Below are positions 1 to 11,050 of a stretch of 64,000 nucleotides of DNA, in pieces. The position numbers were made by a program, and so were the translations under genes. The stretch is from Isoetes taiwanensis (lineage: Eukaryota; Streptophyta; Lycopodiopsida; Isoetales; Isoetaceae): positions 7,432,438-7,496,437 of the forward strand of contig JAJEKV010000040.1 in NCBI GenBank assembly GCA_021234155.1, in the 5' to 3' direction. Below the pieces are notes generated by a model. The model had not been told where the DNA came from and did no database searches. It saw only the letters and a list, made by a program, of their open reading frames with translations. How positions within the stretch are numbered: the first letter of the stretch is position 1; each line of letters starts with the position of its first letter.

Positions 1-1239
1 AGCCCATACCTTGTTTCGCGACTGGCAAAGGTGCTATTAGGCCTAGCCCACCATGTTCCTCGATCGTCGCTATGCACCGCAGGAATCAATCAGAATCGGA
101 CAAGCCTTCCTTATCAGCGGTCGATCCCGCTACCCACAGCCGGTCGGGCTCCTATGCACAGGCTGCATGTATTGGTAGTAATGAGGCTACCTAGGAACAT
201 CATCTATGAAGGCTCGGGTCTCTACCCCTTTCCTAATACACAAGAGGTGCGCACAAGAATATCATCCAAAAAACTGAAATAACAGAGTAACTTTAATCTA
301 TCTACCTAAACATATATGGTTAGGTTCATTTGTTAGAGGTTGAGATCTGGGGATTCGGAGATTCTCTAAGGCTAAGAAAGGATGCAAACTTCGGCTTAAT
401 GACAATCGAGAAGCTAACATCGCATAACAGATCAACCACGCATCAGATTCTGTCTTGCTCCAAGTCCTCGGCGGTGTCCATGCCGTGGGATGGCTTGAGA
501 TGGTCAAGTCTTGGCGATCTGCTTGGAAAAGCAAGCTCCAGGGATGTTGACAGGTCGGAATGGGTTTGGCGCTTGGGCAATGCAAGCTATGGAGACTAGA
601 ATCCAAAAAGAATACTTTTAGAATTCCAAACACCTTTTAACACGACGCTTTTTAGGGTTGGAATCTAAAAAGTCACTTAGAGCTATGCCACATGGCAATG
701 GGTTAATGGGGACATGTGCAATATAATGATTCCATTGGTTGTCCTCTAGGGTACAACCCTATACGATTGCCGTGATACATGTCATTGGGGTTGGCATGAT
801 GTGGTAGTATTCATACCGTGATATTATGCCGAATGCCACATTCTCTCCACCTTGAGTTAATGCTCGCAGCATCGCGAGCCTCTCCACCTTGGAAACCCGC
901 ATGATCCTTGCCAGAGTCGTTTAGTGCATGCAAATATAAGAATTTTATTAAGGTAAAACTAAACTCTTACCATTTGAATATTAAAGTTTTACAAAATTAT
1001 ATTAAGGCAATCAGTTAATGCCCTGTTTTAGATATATTTTTAAAATTTAATCATATTATAACATTTCAATGCTTCTTCCTCCCTTATAGCATGCTATGGC
1101 AGTCCATACGCTATAAGCCCTCTCATTGTGCGACTCTCTTGTCGTTTTGTCGTTCTATTGGCTTGCAAGTCCACACTACATTAGCATATTTATTTTGTGT
1201 AAAGATGGTTATTAGTGAACCACCTATTTAATTACAATT
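1..1239. other. No recognisable gene
   Basis: I see no coding similarity here. Short open frames on both strands overlap each other and carry no known motif. The stretch lies downstream, in element orientation, of the minus-strand Ty3/gypsy remnant starting near 1240, so it may hold that element's 3' LTR. I could not find a second copy or clear LTR ends to prove this. Confidence 0.4.
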
Positions 1240-2700
1240 AATTAACTAAGTGAATGCAAACATTGTGTCTCGGGATAGGAAGATGATGCTTCTTCCATCG
1301 TGGCTGTGGAGACAAGGGTCCTATCATGCCTAATATGGTTTCTAATGCCTACTCCTTTCGTCACCCTTGGCGTGGAGGATGGCTTCTTCCTCATAATGGC
1401 CATAGACCAAAGGTGCTTTCCTAACATGCATGATCCTATATGACTTCTTATCTCTCATACTTGTCTACTTCTGTCTCATCGGAAAGTAGACTTTAATCTA
1501 TCTTCCATTCACCTATTGGTTGTGTCGACATTTCGAAGAAGCTGTCCCCCCCTTGCATTGCTCCATGAATTGTGGACACCCACGCCACATCCTCCACAGA
1601 TAAGTGCTTCCACTTGACTAGGTATTGGGAAAATTGTGACCCTCTTGTTTCTTGTAAGATCTGTCAAGAATGACTTCTGGAACAATCTCAAGTTGTGTGA
1701 TGGTCATTTCCAGTAATGCTGGGATGTTATAGAGAATTAACTTTCTAACTCCAGATGACTCTGGCACACACAATTTATTCTAATGATACAACAGTTACCT
1801 TCTTTCTTGAAGTGTTTAAAGGTCTCCCTTCCTTTGTCCGTCCTTGCCCCTTTGAAAGGCTTGCCCATACTTCCCTGACGTCTTTGTCCATTGGCAATGT
1901 TTCTTCTATCTTCCTGTCAAACTCGCTGGTGAGTGTTGATGTGGCATTGCAATGGACTCTCGTTGTCAAATGATGCCTCGAGAGTGTCCACAACCACGTT
2001 AAGATTCCCTAGCTTGTACACTATATTGAACTCGTACTCTTCCAGGAATTCCATCCATCTACTCTGCCTTAAGTTGAGATGTGTTTGGGTGACGATGTAT
2101 TGGAGACTTTAGTGGTTTCGGTTTCAACTTAGAACTTCCTTCTAAAACAAATGGTGTCTCTAAATCTTTAACGCTCTTACAAATCAAGTAGCAGTTCTTG
2201 ATCATGCATTAGGTAGCACGCCTTGGCATCGTTTATCTTTCTAGAATCATCGTTAGGTAGCACGCCTTGGCATCCTTAATTGTTGCACATGCTTCTCTAG
2301 GAACTTGTTGTACACTAAGATGTCATCAAACAAGACGATGACAAATGTGTCCAAAAATTCAAGGAAAGATGTCGCTCATGAGTCTCATGAAAGTTGTTGG
2401 GGCATTGGACAGCCCAAATGGCATCATTGTGAATTCATAGTGGTCATATCTTGTTCTAAAGGTAGTTTTGTGGATGTCTTCTTCCTTAATCCTGATTTGA
2501 TGATATCCCAATCTCAAATCTATTTTGAGAAGACCTTGGCAATTGGAGATAATCCATCAAACTGATCCCAAAGAAGGCATACTTATTCTTGATGGTGTTC
2601 TTATTTAATTGGCAATAGTCGATGCACATCCTCAAGCTTCCATCTTTCTTCTTAACGAATATGATGGGTGCTTGTTTAGGGTTTAGGTTGGGATCGCGTC
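1240..2700 (-). mobile_element. Ty3/gypsy pol remnant (RT, RNase H, integrase, possible chromodomain)
   Basis: Read on the minus strand, this is the 3' half of a Ty3/gypsy pol gene broken by frameshifts and stops. Reverse transcriptase lies at about 2225-2690: [19 protein letters not shown], then the MPFGLSNAP block, then the catalytic FDDILVY near 2300-2330. The RNase H end with RWMEFLEEYEF and IVYKLGN lies near 2010-2090. A linker with a KGQGR stretch (1775-1880) precedes integrase-like sequence at 1500-1770. A stretch with MEEASSSYPET (1265-1310) resembles the chromodomain found at the end of chromovirus integrases. That domain order is the Ty3 order, opposite to copia for integrase and RT. 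The element copies itself through RNA; this copy cannot encode a working polyprotein. The chromodomain call is weak. Confidence 0.8.
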
Positions 2701-3619
2701 ATTAAAGGCAACCCTCCGTGGAGGACCCTTGGATTAAGCAGCATAAATCTTAATAGAGTGTCAATGCAGAATTTTGCAATGAAATCTGAATAGAAAGAAT
2801 GAAACAACGAAAAGAAAGAGACTATAACCGCCAAGATAAGGCTCCTTGAATGTCAATAAGAATACATGAACCCTCACGAAACGAGAAGACTGGAAACAAG
2901 ACGATACTAAGTCTCATCTAAAAACTTGAGATCTATCCCTCTTTTGATATAAGTACAATGGCCTTGGCCCCTGAATAGACATATGGCAAATCTCCGTCAC
3001 CAACTCCCGGATTATATGCTTGATTTAAGGGAATATTTGCAAAGGCCGTCATTAGTGTGTCGGAATCTCGCCAATTTAAGGCCGTGCAGGAGGCGGTCAT
3101 TTATCTTGTCCGGGCTCTCTTCTTTGACGGGGCATGGACTTCTGCATGGCTTTTGGGAGGGGAGGGGGGCGTGGGTTTGCTACCCGACACTTGACCGGTT
3201 TCCTTGTCTCCCCAAGGCGTGGTATTTAGGGAATAGTCTAGTGCCTAGCCGCACGGGACTCGATCTTCCCCACCAAAGAACACTCGGAGGAGAGAAAAGC
3301 AGGCAGAGATTCAAGAGGGGGAAAACTAGAAACCTTGTCAAAATCATCCTCGCGGCTATGAGGACTGGGTGCCTCATAGTGATATTTTCTCGGATGAGAT
3401 CTTGTCGATCTTTCAAAAGCATCCGGCGGTGTGTACCCCAATGGAAGGTGACACGTCTATCCCGAACTCGACCGCGGCCATGTCTTCAACGTCGGCGGTG
3501 AGCCCTCCAAGGAACATACTAACGCTCGGGCGAAAGGTGCAAACTGGAGACCAAAAGCACCAGCACGAGCATTGGGATTATATAATATAGAGGAGGCCAC
3601 CGAGCAATTGAACATGTGA
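2701..3619. other. Unrecognised; possible LTR or leader sequence
   Basis: Between two minus-strand retroelements. At 2700-2960 the minus strand has T-rich leader-like sequence with a possible TATA motif, directly upstream of the Ty3 RT remnant, suggesting an LTR or leader joined to pol after an internal deletion (inferred). Open frames at 2983-3501 and 3369-3590 on the plus strand show no motif that I recognise and are probably chance. Confidence 0.35.
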
Positions 3620-3675
3620 GAAGGCACTTCAAAGGCAAAGACACAAATCCCTGCTTGACAAAGTGGAGTGACGGA

Positions 3676-3960
3676 TCATGGGACATGGATTTTACTTATC
3701 GGAGAAAAGGTTTCCGTGAAATCCAAGCCAACAACTTGTGTGAACCCTCGAGCAACCAATCGTGCCTTAAAACGTTCTATAGATCCATGAGCTGTATATT
3801 TGACCTTAAATAACCACTTACTGATTGATTGTTTGTCTCGCTTTGCGGAAGAGGAACTAACCGCCAAGTTTGATTTCGATTGAAGGGACTGAAATCAGCA
3901 TCAACGTTGTTCCGCCATTCATTTTGCATATGGTCCGCTTATAGCTTCCTTCAAAGAATT
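3676..3960 (-). pseudogene. copia reverse transcriptase, N-terminal fragment
   Basis: The minus-strand frame holds [20 protein letters not shown] followed by [11 protein letters not shown] and DFTETFSPI. These are the conserved opening blocks of copia-type RT (W-FK-K...[18 protein letters not shown]...D-ETFSP). The catalytic YVDD block is absent because the similarity stops just after FSPI. The preceding linker (3870-4480) is recognisable only in pieces with several stops. It cannot make active enzyme. Confidence 0.85.
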
Positions 3961-4486
3961 AGGTTCTATGATGATTGGACCTGGTGGAAGCCATAAGCAT
4001 TCGCCGCTTCCCTTAGCTAGCACTGCGCCGTAGATTCACGTGCTTTGGTAGTGGGCCTGCTCACCTTCCCAGATTTTTGTCACATAAGGTTCAATCCGAG
4101 AGCTCCCCTAGATTAGATGGAGATCTAGATGAACCGCCATGATTAGAAAATGGCATTTGAATATCTACCACCGTGTCATGATTTAATAAAGGTCTTTGAG
4201 GGCCAATGGGGACCGTTTGTTGCCCTTGTGAAGAACCTACTCCCGCCGTCCCGTTTGGAATATCCATTGTGATTTCTTCAAAACAGTTTCATCATCAATG
4301 ATGATCGCATCAATAGGCTATGACAGGCAAAATTACAAAGAGCACCTAAGATATCTTTATACATTAAATGCTCTCGAAATATAACATCCTATTTTGTAAA
4401 AAATTCTTCGTGCTTGTGCTCCATACGCTTTATATCCTCGCCCATCTTAGTATAGCCCAATAGAAATGAAACTTCAGCTTTAGGAT

Positions 4487-5130
4487 CTAACTTTTATGTT
4501 TTTTATCCTGGGATATATGGGCATAGACTAGGCAGCCAAACACCCTGAGTCTACCAATATTGACTACGTCACGACCATACTTCATCCGGTCGAGACCATG
4601 ACTAGGCCGAAGAACTTTGTTGCGTAGGCTCTTTGTGTGATGCATCTCCCCAAAATGCTTTGGAAGACCGAACATGCTAACATACACCTAGCGGCCCTAC
4701 AAGTGTTCTATTCATTCGCTCCATAAAGCCCATTCAATTCAGGTGTGTATGGAGTGGTTAATAGTTGCTTAATTCCTTTGCTCTTGACAAAATAAACAAA
4801 AGCATTAGATATGTACTCACCTCCATTATCGCCCGCAATGCTTGAATACGCCGAGATAGATAACGTGAACTTAAACGGCATAAATTTTGAACTTGGACAA
4901 TGCCTCGGACTTTCACGGCCATCAAATACAATCAGTAACCTTCCTTGAGAAATCATCTATAAAGGTTATGATATACTTCTTATGATCTACGGGCATTGGG
5001 CCACACACATCACTATGAATAAGCTCCAATGAATACGGATGCTCTCTTATTCATGCCCTTCTTGAATGATCTTCTATCCGCCTTCCCAAGTACACAAGCA
5101 TCCTGATCGGTACCGGTTGTCCATTATTTA
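4487..5130 (-). pseudogene. copia GAG-pre-integrase / integrase fragment
   Basis: Three minus-strand blocks in shifting frames. The zinc-finger end reads DACVLGKADRRSFKKGMNKR (about 5045-5115). The catalytic core reads GDNGGEYISNAF and then PYTPELNG (about 4715-4835), matching the copia D-NGGE(Y/F)-S and P-TP-(Q/E)NG blocks. The C-terminal block LRVFGCLVYAHI lies near 4510-4545. In family terms this is the enzyme inserting the cDNA copy into the genome. Frameshifts between the blocks make it non-functional. Confidence 0.85.
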
Positions 5131-5820
5131 TCAGAACATGCCGTCCACTAGCTACCTAAGTACATCTCAATTATAGTCTGAGGATTAAGATGTACAAGCC
5201 GTCTATGCCAAATATTCAAGTGAATGCCTTTTTCATGTGCCATCATCATGTAATCTGCATTGATCTGCTGCTTCACTTTTGTCACACGGGCATCAAGGCG
5301 GTATAAGGACACATACCGCACTCCTTCACGCTACCACTTCACACGTCCCTTGCCAATACTCTACAGCCAATATTATCAAACCATAGTGAATACCCCAAAT
5401 CTGCAAGAGCACCTACCGAGAGTAGAGTTTTGGTTATTCCTTGAACAAAGAACACTTTTTGAAGCGATTCTTGTACTTCGAAGCAAAAAGCGTGATATTT
5501 ATCTTTTGCCCACTCCAAGAATGAGGATGACCAAAATCATCCCTAACATCACTTTCCTTGCTCCCCGGTGGTTTCAATTCGGAAATACTCTTCTACGGGA
5601 CACATGTTGAGTTGCGTGAGTCTATCCAAATGACTTCTTGTTCATCTTGCAAACAACGGTCATCATTGAATGCCATGAAACTTCTTTCTGCTTGCACATC
5701 TTTCTTATTAACCGCGGAAAGCCATGAAATTTCTTTCTTCCTCCATATCTGCTAACTGCGAATGCCTTATTCTTCCCTTTTTCTAAACGCAGGTTGGACA
5801 TTTCATTCGTGCATAGTGAC

Positions 5821-6440
5821 CTAATTTTTGCTTACATGCATTACATACTCCTTTTCTTTTTGTTGATCTTGGAAAAAGTTTTTCCTTGGAGGCTTCTTTG
5901 GAGGATGTTCTGAAGTTTGGCCGCTGCTTGACCCTTCACTTTTGTTAAACTTAGATGACACATTCTCATTTCCTCTCTTCCATCCACGAGATTTATGCTT
6001 TGCAAATATTGCAACCGAGGGCGTGTCTTCTTCCTTTAATCTCAGCTCTTCTTCAAACAAAGCTATAATCGATCAAGCGTAAGACTGCGTACTATACGCA
6101 AGGTTGTAGCGGCATTATTGAATGATGGTGGAAGAGTATTGAATAATCTTGCTCTTGCATCCTCATCATCCACTTTTGCATTTATTCCGGCCAATTGATG
6201 GAGCAAAGATCGCATTTTATTGATATGCTCGGCCAAGTTTCCTCCTTCCCCTGCATCTCCGGATCAAATAATTGCTTCTTGAGAAGCATTTTGGAATGCT
6301 TAGCTTTGTGCTCCAAATATCTGCTCCAAAGTATCCCATACTTCCTTGGCATTCTTGAAAAATCAATATGGTGGATATGAGCATCTCCAAGTGCAAGGCC
6401 AATCATAGCCATTGCTTTTACGATTTCTTCACCTACCATT
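5821..6440 (-). pseudogene. copia gag (UBN2-type) fragment
   Basis: On the minus strand, 6182-6439 translates to a stretch including HSKMLLKKQLF and DPEMQGKE, typical of the plant copia gag helical core (retrotran_gag_2/UBN2). 5821-6060 gives a basic, Lys/Ser-rich stretch with KHKSRGWKRGN and ends towards YVMHVSKN, in the usual place of the nucleocapsid tail; a cysteine/histidine-rich stretch just beyond may be the zinc knuckle but is out of frame. Gag would form the virus-like particle. The two halves are in different frames. Confidence 0.75.
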
Positions 6441-6774
6441 TTGATAATTCACCCAGAGTTCCCGATGGCTTCTTTTCGGAATCATCAAAGACCCCAAAGC
6501 AGATCCTTTGCAATGAAATGGAATTTCGGTTTGACCTACCAGGTATGAAAATTTCTTCCGTTGAACTTTTCAATTACATACTTTCCACCAGCAATTGATT
6601 CCATTCTTCTAACTCTAGCCTAATACTGCAAACGATGGAAGACACTAATTCTCTTATTCTTCTTTAACTTCTTCAATCTCCTTTGCACAAGTTTCTGGTT
6701 CAAATGGCTGATTGCCCTTTGAACCCTAAGCGCTTGAACTAACTCCTTCTCCTTGCTATGCCCCATCAGAGAAA

Positions 6775-6786
6775 GCTCTGATACCA
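6775..6786 (-). other. Primer-binding site (initiator tRNA-Met type)
   Basis: The minus strand reads TGGTATCAGAGC, the standard plant LTR-retrotransposon PBS complementary to the 3' end of initiator tRNA-Met. It lies about 330 bp upstream of the copia gag remnant in the same orientation, so it marks the 5' end of the internal region and the expected inner edge of the 5' LTR at about 6787. Confidence 0.85.
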
Positions 6787-7029
6787 TCTTACAAATCAGG
6801 AGGTCAATAATAAAAATATCTATTGATGGATAGACAAGAATAGCCCTTGCCGTGGCTCACAACAAAATATAGAGAGGATGATTCAATAGAATCGGTTACA
6901 TTCGTTTCTTTCCTTTATCAGAGTAGTTACGCCCTTTGGCAACAGCCACGTCTGGTGGCTTAGATGTGGCATCCACGCCGGATGATGACAATGGACTTCG
7001 GGACATATTCTCAACACCGAGATCCCATA

Positions 7030-7260
7030 TGAGTAGAGCGGATACAGCAGTTTTTCAAAGTTGGATCGGGGCAACTTATCCGGGCCAAGTATCTTGAAGA
7101 GAGTTCATGAGGTTGAGACTCAATGTTCCTAGGATCGCGAAAAGACAAGCGATAGATGGGTACATTGAAGGGGCTGAGCGGCAACATTAAGAGGTTGGTT
7201 CAAGCAATCAACCCAAGGACGGTCGAGAGACCGAGGATAAGGCTTTGAGCTTGGAGGAGG
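7030..7260 (+). pseudogene. Ty3/gypsy gag fragment
   Basis: A plus-strand frame reads FMRLRLNVPRIAKRQAIDGY and continues with IEGLSGNIKRLVQ, fitting the capsid C-terminal part of gypsy gag (E-F--L-----------FV-GL---I---V). The preceding YPGQ stretch is in another frame. No intact zinc knuckle was found downstream in 7260-7680. Confidence 0.65.
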
Positions 7261-7679
7261 CACCCGAACTCGTGGCAGAAACAACTACCATACAAAGGGA
7301 AGGCGTAGGCATTATCAACTCGGGCAAGCACCCTCCACTTTCCAGGAGGCGGTGCCAAGGGAAATCAGGCGAAAGGGTCTTATGGGGTGCGTAAAATAGC
7401 GGGGACACCTCATGGGGGAATCCGGTAAGATTCCTCTTAGGCAAAGATCCCCAAAGAGAAAAGATAGGAATGCATAGAGAAAAGTTGTGCTTAGGTGCTT
7501 CGGCCAGGACACCGAACGCTAATTGCCCTTTTGTTATCGCAGGCTGACGTGTAGCTGAAATTTGAGCGTAGGAATCGCCAATTGAAGGGGATAGCAAGGA
7601 AGGCGACCAGCGGGGAACCCCAAGACCGTATAGAAGGTGAGTGTAAAATTTTGGCTATTATTGAGTCAGGGGAGGTTAA

Positions 7680-7990
7680 GAATCAGGCTCAGATCATCTT
7701 GGCAGGGGTATGAACCATAGATAGCAAGCCATATGTAGTCTTGATAGACGCAGGTAGTTCCCATAACTTTGCCTCTCCAAGGCTAAGCCAGCTCTAATGA
7801 AGAATAAGATTCTAAAGTCAAAACCTAGGCCCGGTCCGGCATGGCAAAAAAGCGCTATCCGCCACATTAAGGGGAGGAGAATTAATTTTGAAATATAGTG
7901 GAAGCAAATAACCTATGGGTGCGGAAGTCATGGACATTGGGAAGTACGACTTGATAGTGGGAATGGAGTTCCTCGAGGCGGCTAAAAGCT
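7680..7990 (+). pseudogene. Ty3/gypsy aspartic protease fragment
   Basis: The plus-strand frame reads VVLIDAGSSHNFASPRLSQ. This is the retropepsin active-site block D-(S/T/A)-G-(S/A)-(S/T)-H-(N/S)-F(I/A). It is followed at about 7930-7980 by YDLIVGMEFLE, the second protease block (YD-I-GM-WL). A stop interrupts the stretch before DSKP and others follow. In family terms it cleaves the polyprotein. Confidence 0.8.
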
Positions 7991-8289
7991 ATGATAGGCT
8001 ATGACGAGGCTAGATCGCTATGATGGCGCCCGAGGCGGGACTTGATATATAGTCAAAGATAAGAAGGTAACCGGCTATGCGGTGTATCTCCATGAAGCGG
8101 TACTTGAGAAAAGCATAATTAAAGATAGAATAGACTACATCCTCGGGCTAGAAGTAAGTGAGCCTAGTCAAGTGAAAAGCGAGCCCGATTTGAGTAGGAG
8201 TTTTAAGGCCAATAGCAAGGCTCATAAAGAAGTTTCATGATGTATTCATGGATGAAATCCGTCGACTACCACCTTATAGGGGCAAGGCC

Positions 8290-9060
8290 CCCTGAAGGGA
8301 TGAGTACTCGAGTTAATTGAGCCTGGTTGCAAGAAGCTGCTTGAGCTCGGAGTTCATAAAACAAGCGTGTCTCCTTTTGGAGCACCCATCCTTTTCGTCA
8401 AGAAGAAAGGCGGAAGTCTAAGAATGTGTATTGACTATCGTCGGCTCAATAAACAAGCGCTTTGCCAAGAGTGGATGATTTAATGAACCAGCTGCAAGGA
8501 GCAAAGGTCTTCTTTAAAATTGACCTAAGATGGGCTATCATCAGATAAGGATCAAGGAAAATGATATCCACAAAACGCTTTAAGCGGTATGGTTATTATG
8601 AGTTCACGGTAATGCCTTTCGGCTTATCGAACGCGCCAGCAACATTTATGCGCTTGATCAACAACATCTTCAGGGAATTCCTGGATGAATTTGTCATTGT
8701 GTTCTTTGATGATATCATAATCTATAGTAAGACTATAGAGGAACATGTATTGTATTTGAGGTGAGTTCTAGAGAAGCTAAGGCGGCATAAACTTATATGG
8801 CAAACTCTCAAAGTGCCATTTTGCAATAGGTAGAGTGGAATATTTGGGGCATGTAGTTCTGGTGAAGGAATCTAAGCAGATTGGTGAAGATAGAAGCCAT
8901 CGTGGATTGGCCGCACCGCAGGAATGTAGGAGAAGTAAGAAGCTTCCTTGGCTTGGCGGGGTACTATCGCAAGTTCGTTAAGGACTTCGCGAAGTGGGCG
9001 TCTCCTTTGTCGGACCTCGGGTGCAACATTGGCTTGAGAATGTCCAACCCTCGTTTGAGA
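8290..9060 (+). pseudogene. Ty3/gypsy reverse transcriptase with connection block
   Basis: Blocks in order: [20 protein letters not shown] (8385-8445), VFFKIDLR (8508-8530), [18 protein letters not shown] (8570-8647), the catalytic FFDDIIIYS with the DD pair (8704-8730), and [20 protein letters not shown] with GYYRKFV (8898-8980), which joins RT to RNase H. At least two frameshifts and one stop interrupt the reading frame, e.g. after EEHVLYLR. The longest open pieces are 8561-8764 and 8881-9078. Confidence 0.9.
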
Positions 9061-9345
9061 AGTTCAAAGAGGCATTGACCACAGCACCAGTTCTTACCCT
9101 CCCGGATCAAGCAAGGACAAGTTAGTGGCAGCAGATGCTAATAAGCTAGCAACAGGAGGAGTCCTATTGCAAGAAGGAAGGGTAGTTGCATATGATTCGA
9201 AGAAGATGAACGACGCCGAGCAGCGCTACATGACTCAGGACTAGGAGCTCTTGGCTATAGTGAGAACCCTAAGGATCTGGAGGCATTATTTATTGGGTAG
9301 GAAGTTCCAATTGGACACAGACCACCAAAGCCTCCAGTACATCTT
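9061..9345 (+). pseudogene. Ty3/gypsy RNase H, truncated
   Basis: Opens with [15 protein letters not shown], then ADANKLATGGVLLQEGRVVA, AYDSKKMNDAEQRY, and an ELLAIVRTLRIWRHYLLG stretch, ending with TDHQSLQYIF. These are the standard gypsy RNase H blocks (D-S---G-VL-Q, S-K---AE--Y, E-LA-V---W--YL-G, TDH--L-). One in-frame stop precedes ELLAIV. The domain ends abruptly at about 9345. Confidence 0.85.
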
Positions 9346-9696
9346 TATAGTCTTTCTGTTAAATCCATAAATATAAACTTACCATACTTCCGACATGTAC
9401 TTCCCTTGCCAATTCTTCCAATACCATGTTAGAGAAACAAGTGATGAAGACCTAACAACCCAAATAAGTCGATGTAGAATGCTAGAACCACTACTCTAAT
9501 GTCAATGCAAGCGAACTTCACAAGATTATTTATAAAGGTCACTTAGCTATGATTTTCATAATTTAATATAAAAGAAACCACTTTCTTAGATATGAATTTA
9601 TTGGCTTCGCTAATGTAATTCTCGAAAACCCAGCACTTTGAACTCAAAAATCCATAGGGTCTTATAACCATAACTGCTTATACCACCTGTCGAATG
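9346..9696. other. A/T-rich flank of the left inverted arm
   Basis: No coding similarity. It lies between the broken gypsy RNase H and the outer end of the 1-kb inverted arm. It may be the remaining 3' part of the minus-strand LTR-like sequence, but the right-hand copy loses similarity at its corresponding point (12588), so this cannot be confirmed from the window. Confidence 0.35.
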
Positions 9697-10725
9697 ATCC
9701 TACACCCATGCTCCATCTTCGAGGGTCAAAAATACAATTAACTCATTAGCTTTGGAATTAATAACCTTATATTTCATAATTTCTTAGTTAATTATATTCA
9801 ACCATTAACAGCATGCATGCTCTTATTACTTGTGATTATCTTTGCCCAACTCTTCATGCTCACGGTCTCCTTTCTTTGCCTAAATTCTTTCATTCTGCAT
9901 AAGCTCAAATGCAATCCAATTCCATCCATAGGTACTTAGATTTATATTTAACATGCAAATAAAATGACTAAAAGCAATAAATTATCAAGTAAAAACAAAG
10001 ACAAGAGAAAAGACATAAAACTAAAAACATAGACATCTTTGTTGAGTTCTACTCTCAAAGGAGTTCTTATCATCCGACTTTGGTGTGTTGTTCTTCCGTG
10101 TAGTTGCAAAGAGCTGCATTTGTCTTATTCTGTCCAATCTATGCGCATGATAAATTCTAATCAAACTTATATCCCGGATCATAATGATTAATTATGTAAA
10201 GCTTCAAGCAACCGTCGCCTTCATACATCTACTAAGATCCATATCTCTACTTAAGCATAAAAACCCGGATGTAAATCTTAAAACCCCACGAGATTTCTTC
10301 ATGTATGGGACGTTGGCCCCTTGCAATTGCTTGTGCCTGGGAGGATCGGCTTCTAGCTCCAAGAACCATTTCTTGAAGGCTATACATAGTCGCGATCAAT
10401 TGACTTCGGCTTCACTCTTTTGCCATATATCCCTTATATGGACGAATTTGATTGACCGGCCTTAATCGAATGTTAATTCAAAATTCTTTCCAATAAAAAA
10501 ATCAAGTAAAAGGATCTGCGTGCGGAGATATGATCCTCCAAATTTCGACCACCAAACTGCCCGAAATTGCTCCATACGCTCATGCTGCGCAAAGCTTTTT
10601 AAAAAGGCAAAACCCTTGCTTATATGCTCTCCATCATGCATGTTCTATCTTACATGCATGTCAAGCATGCATATCGCACATGAGAATCACATTATCTTGG
10701 CCCATCAAGTGGCGGGATTGTTAAA
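9697..10725 (-). repeat. Left arm of ~1-kb inverted repeat (LTR-like, minus orientation)
   Basis: Its reverse complement matches 11576-12588 along its length with many small differences. Shared landmarks: 'ggcccatcaagtggc' here against 'gccacttgatgggcc' at 11590, and the short frame beginning MINYVKLQATV in both arms (10184 here on plus, 12117 on minus). The inner end corresponds to TGTAACGATCC in the right arm but is decayed here. It probably represents an LTR of a non-autonomous element in minus orientation. Confidence 0.8.
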
Positions 10726-11050
10726 AAATCGAGGGAAAAAGGAAAAGAGGAAAAATGTGTTGAGAAAGGCATGGGAAAAGGGAAATCAAAAGAAAATGAA
10801 GGCGAAAAGGAGGAAAGAAAGGGAAAAGAGCACGCTGAAAAGGGGAAGAAGGAAAGGGTGGGGAAAGGAGGGAAAGAGAAAGGAAGAAGTCCATTTGAAA
10901 AAAGGAAAGTGAAAAAGGGTGTGAAAAAATGAAAAAAGGGAAAGGAGAAAAGGAAATGTTTAAGAAAAAGCGAAAAGGGAAAAGAAAATGGGAAGTATTT
11001 AGGGAAAACGAGGAAAAAAAAGAAAAAAGGGTAAAAGTGGGGTAGAGCAA
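10726..11050 (+). repeat. Homopurine (A/G) tract
   Basis: About 320 bases almost free of pyrimidines on the plus strand (runs of gggaaaa, aaaggaa and similar), starting directly at the inner end of the left inverted arm. Open frames across it on both strands (Lys/Arg/Gly or Phe/Pro/Ser only) are composition artefacts. It mirrors the pyrimidine tract at 12589-13465, which abuts the opposite end of the other arm. Confidence 0.9.

Larger units (their letters stand above)
3620..6786 (-). mobile_element. Ty1/copia retrotransposon, truncated and decayed
   Basis: A minus-strand Ty1/copia element. From its 5' end (high coordinates) come a primer-binding site at 6775-6786, gag (6440-5820), GAG-pre-integrase/integrase (about 5300-4490), and the start of reverse transcriptase (about 3960-3676). 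Integrase before RT is the copia order. Coding stops after the RT motif FSPI near 3685, so the RT core and RNase H are missing. All domains carry stops or frameshifts. Only about 150 bp separate the PBS from plus-strand gypsy gag, too little for a normal 5' LTR, so that LTR is probably truncated or interrupted. I could not pair it with a 3' LTR. Confidence 0.85.
6950..9345 (+). mobile_element. Ty3/gypsy gag-pol remnant, truncated in RNase H
   Basis: Plus-strand Ty3/gypsy coding remains in the order gag (about 7030-7260), aspartic protease (about 7680-7800), reverse transcriptase (8290-9060) and RNase H (9061-9345). Stops and frameshifts occur throughout. The sequence changes abruptly at about 9346, within the RNase H block that reads TDHQSLQYIF; integrase is absent. 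The sequence to the right belongs to, or abuts, the inverted LTR-like arm, so a later insertion or rearrangement probably removed the 3' half (inferred). It lies head-to-head with the copia element at 3.6-6.8 kb. Confidence 0.85.

Noticed and set aside
2983-3590. Plus-strand frames of 172 and 73 codons
   Set aside because: They overlap each other and minus-strand frames, have no recognised motif, and lie between two retroelements.
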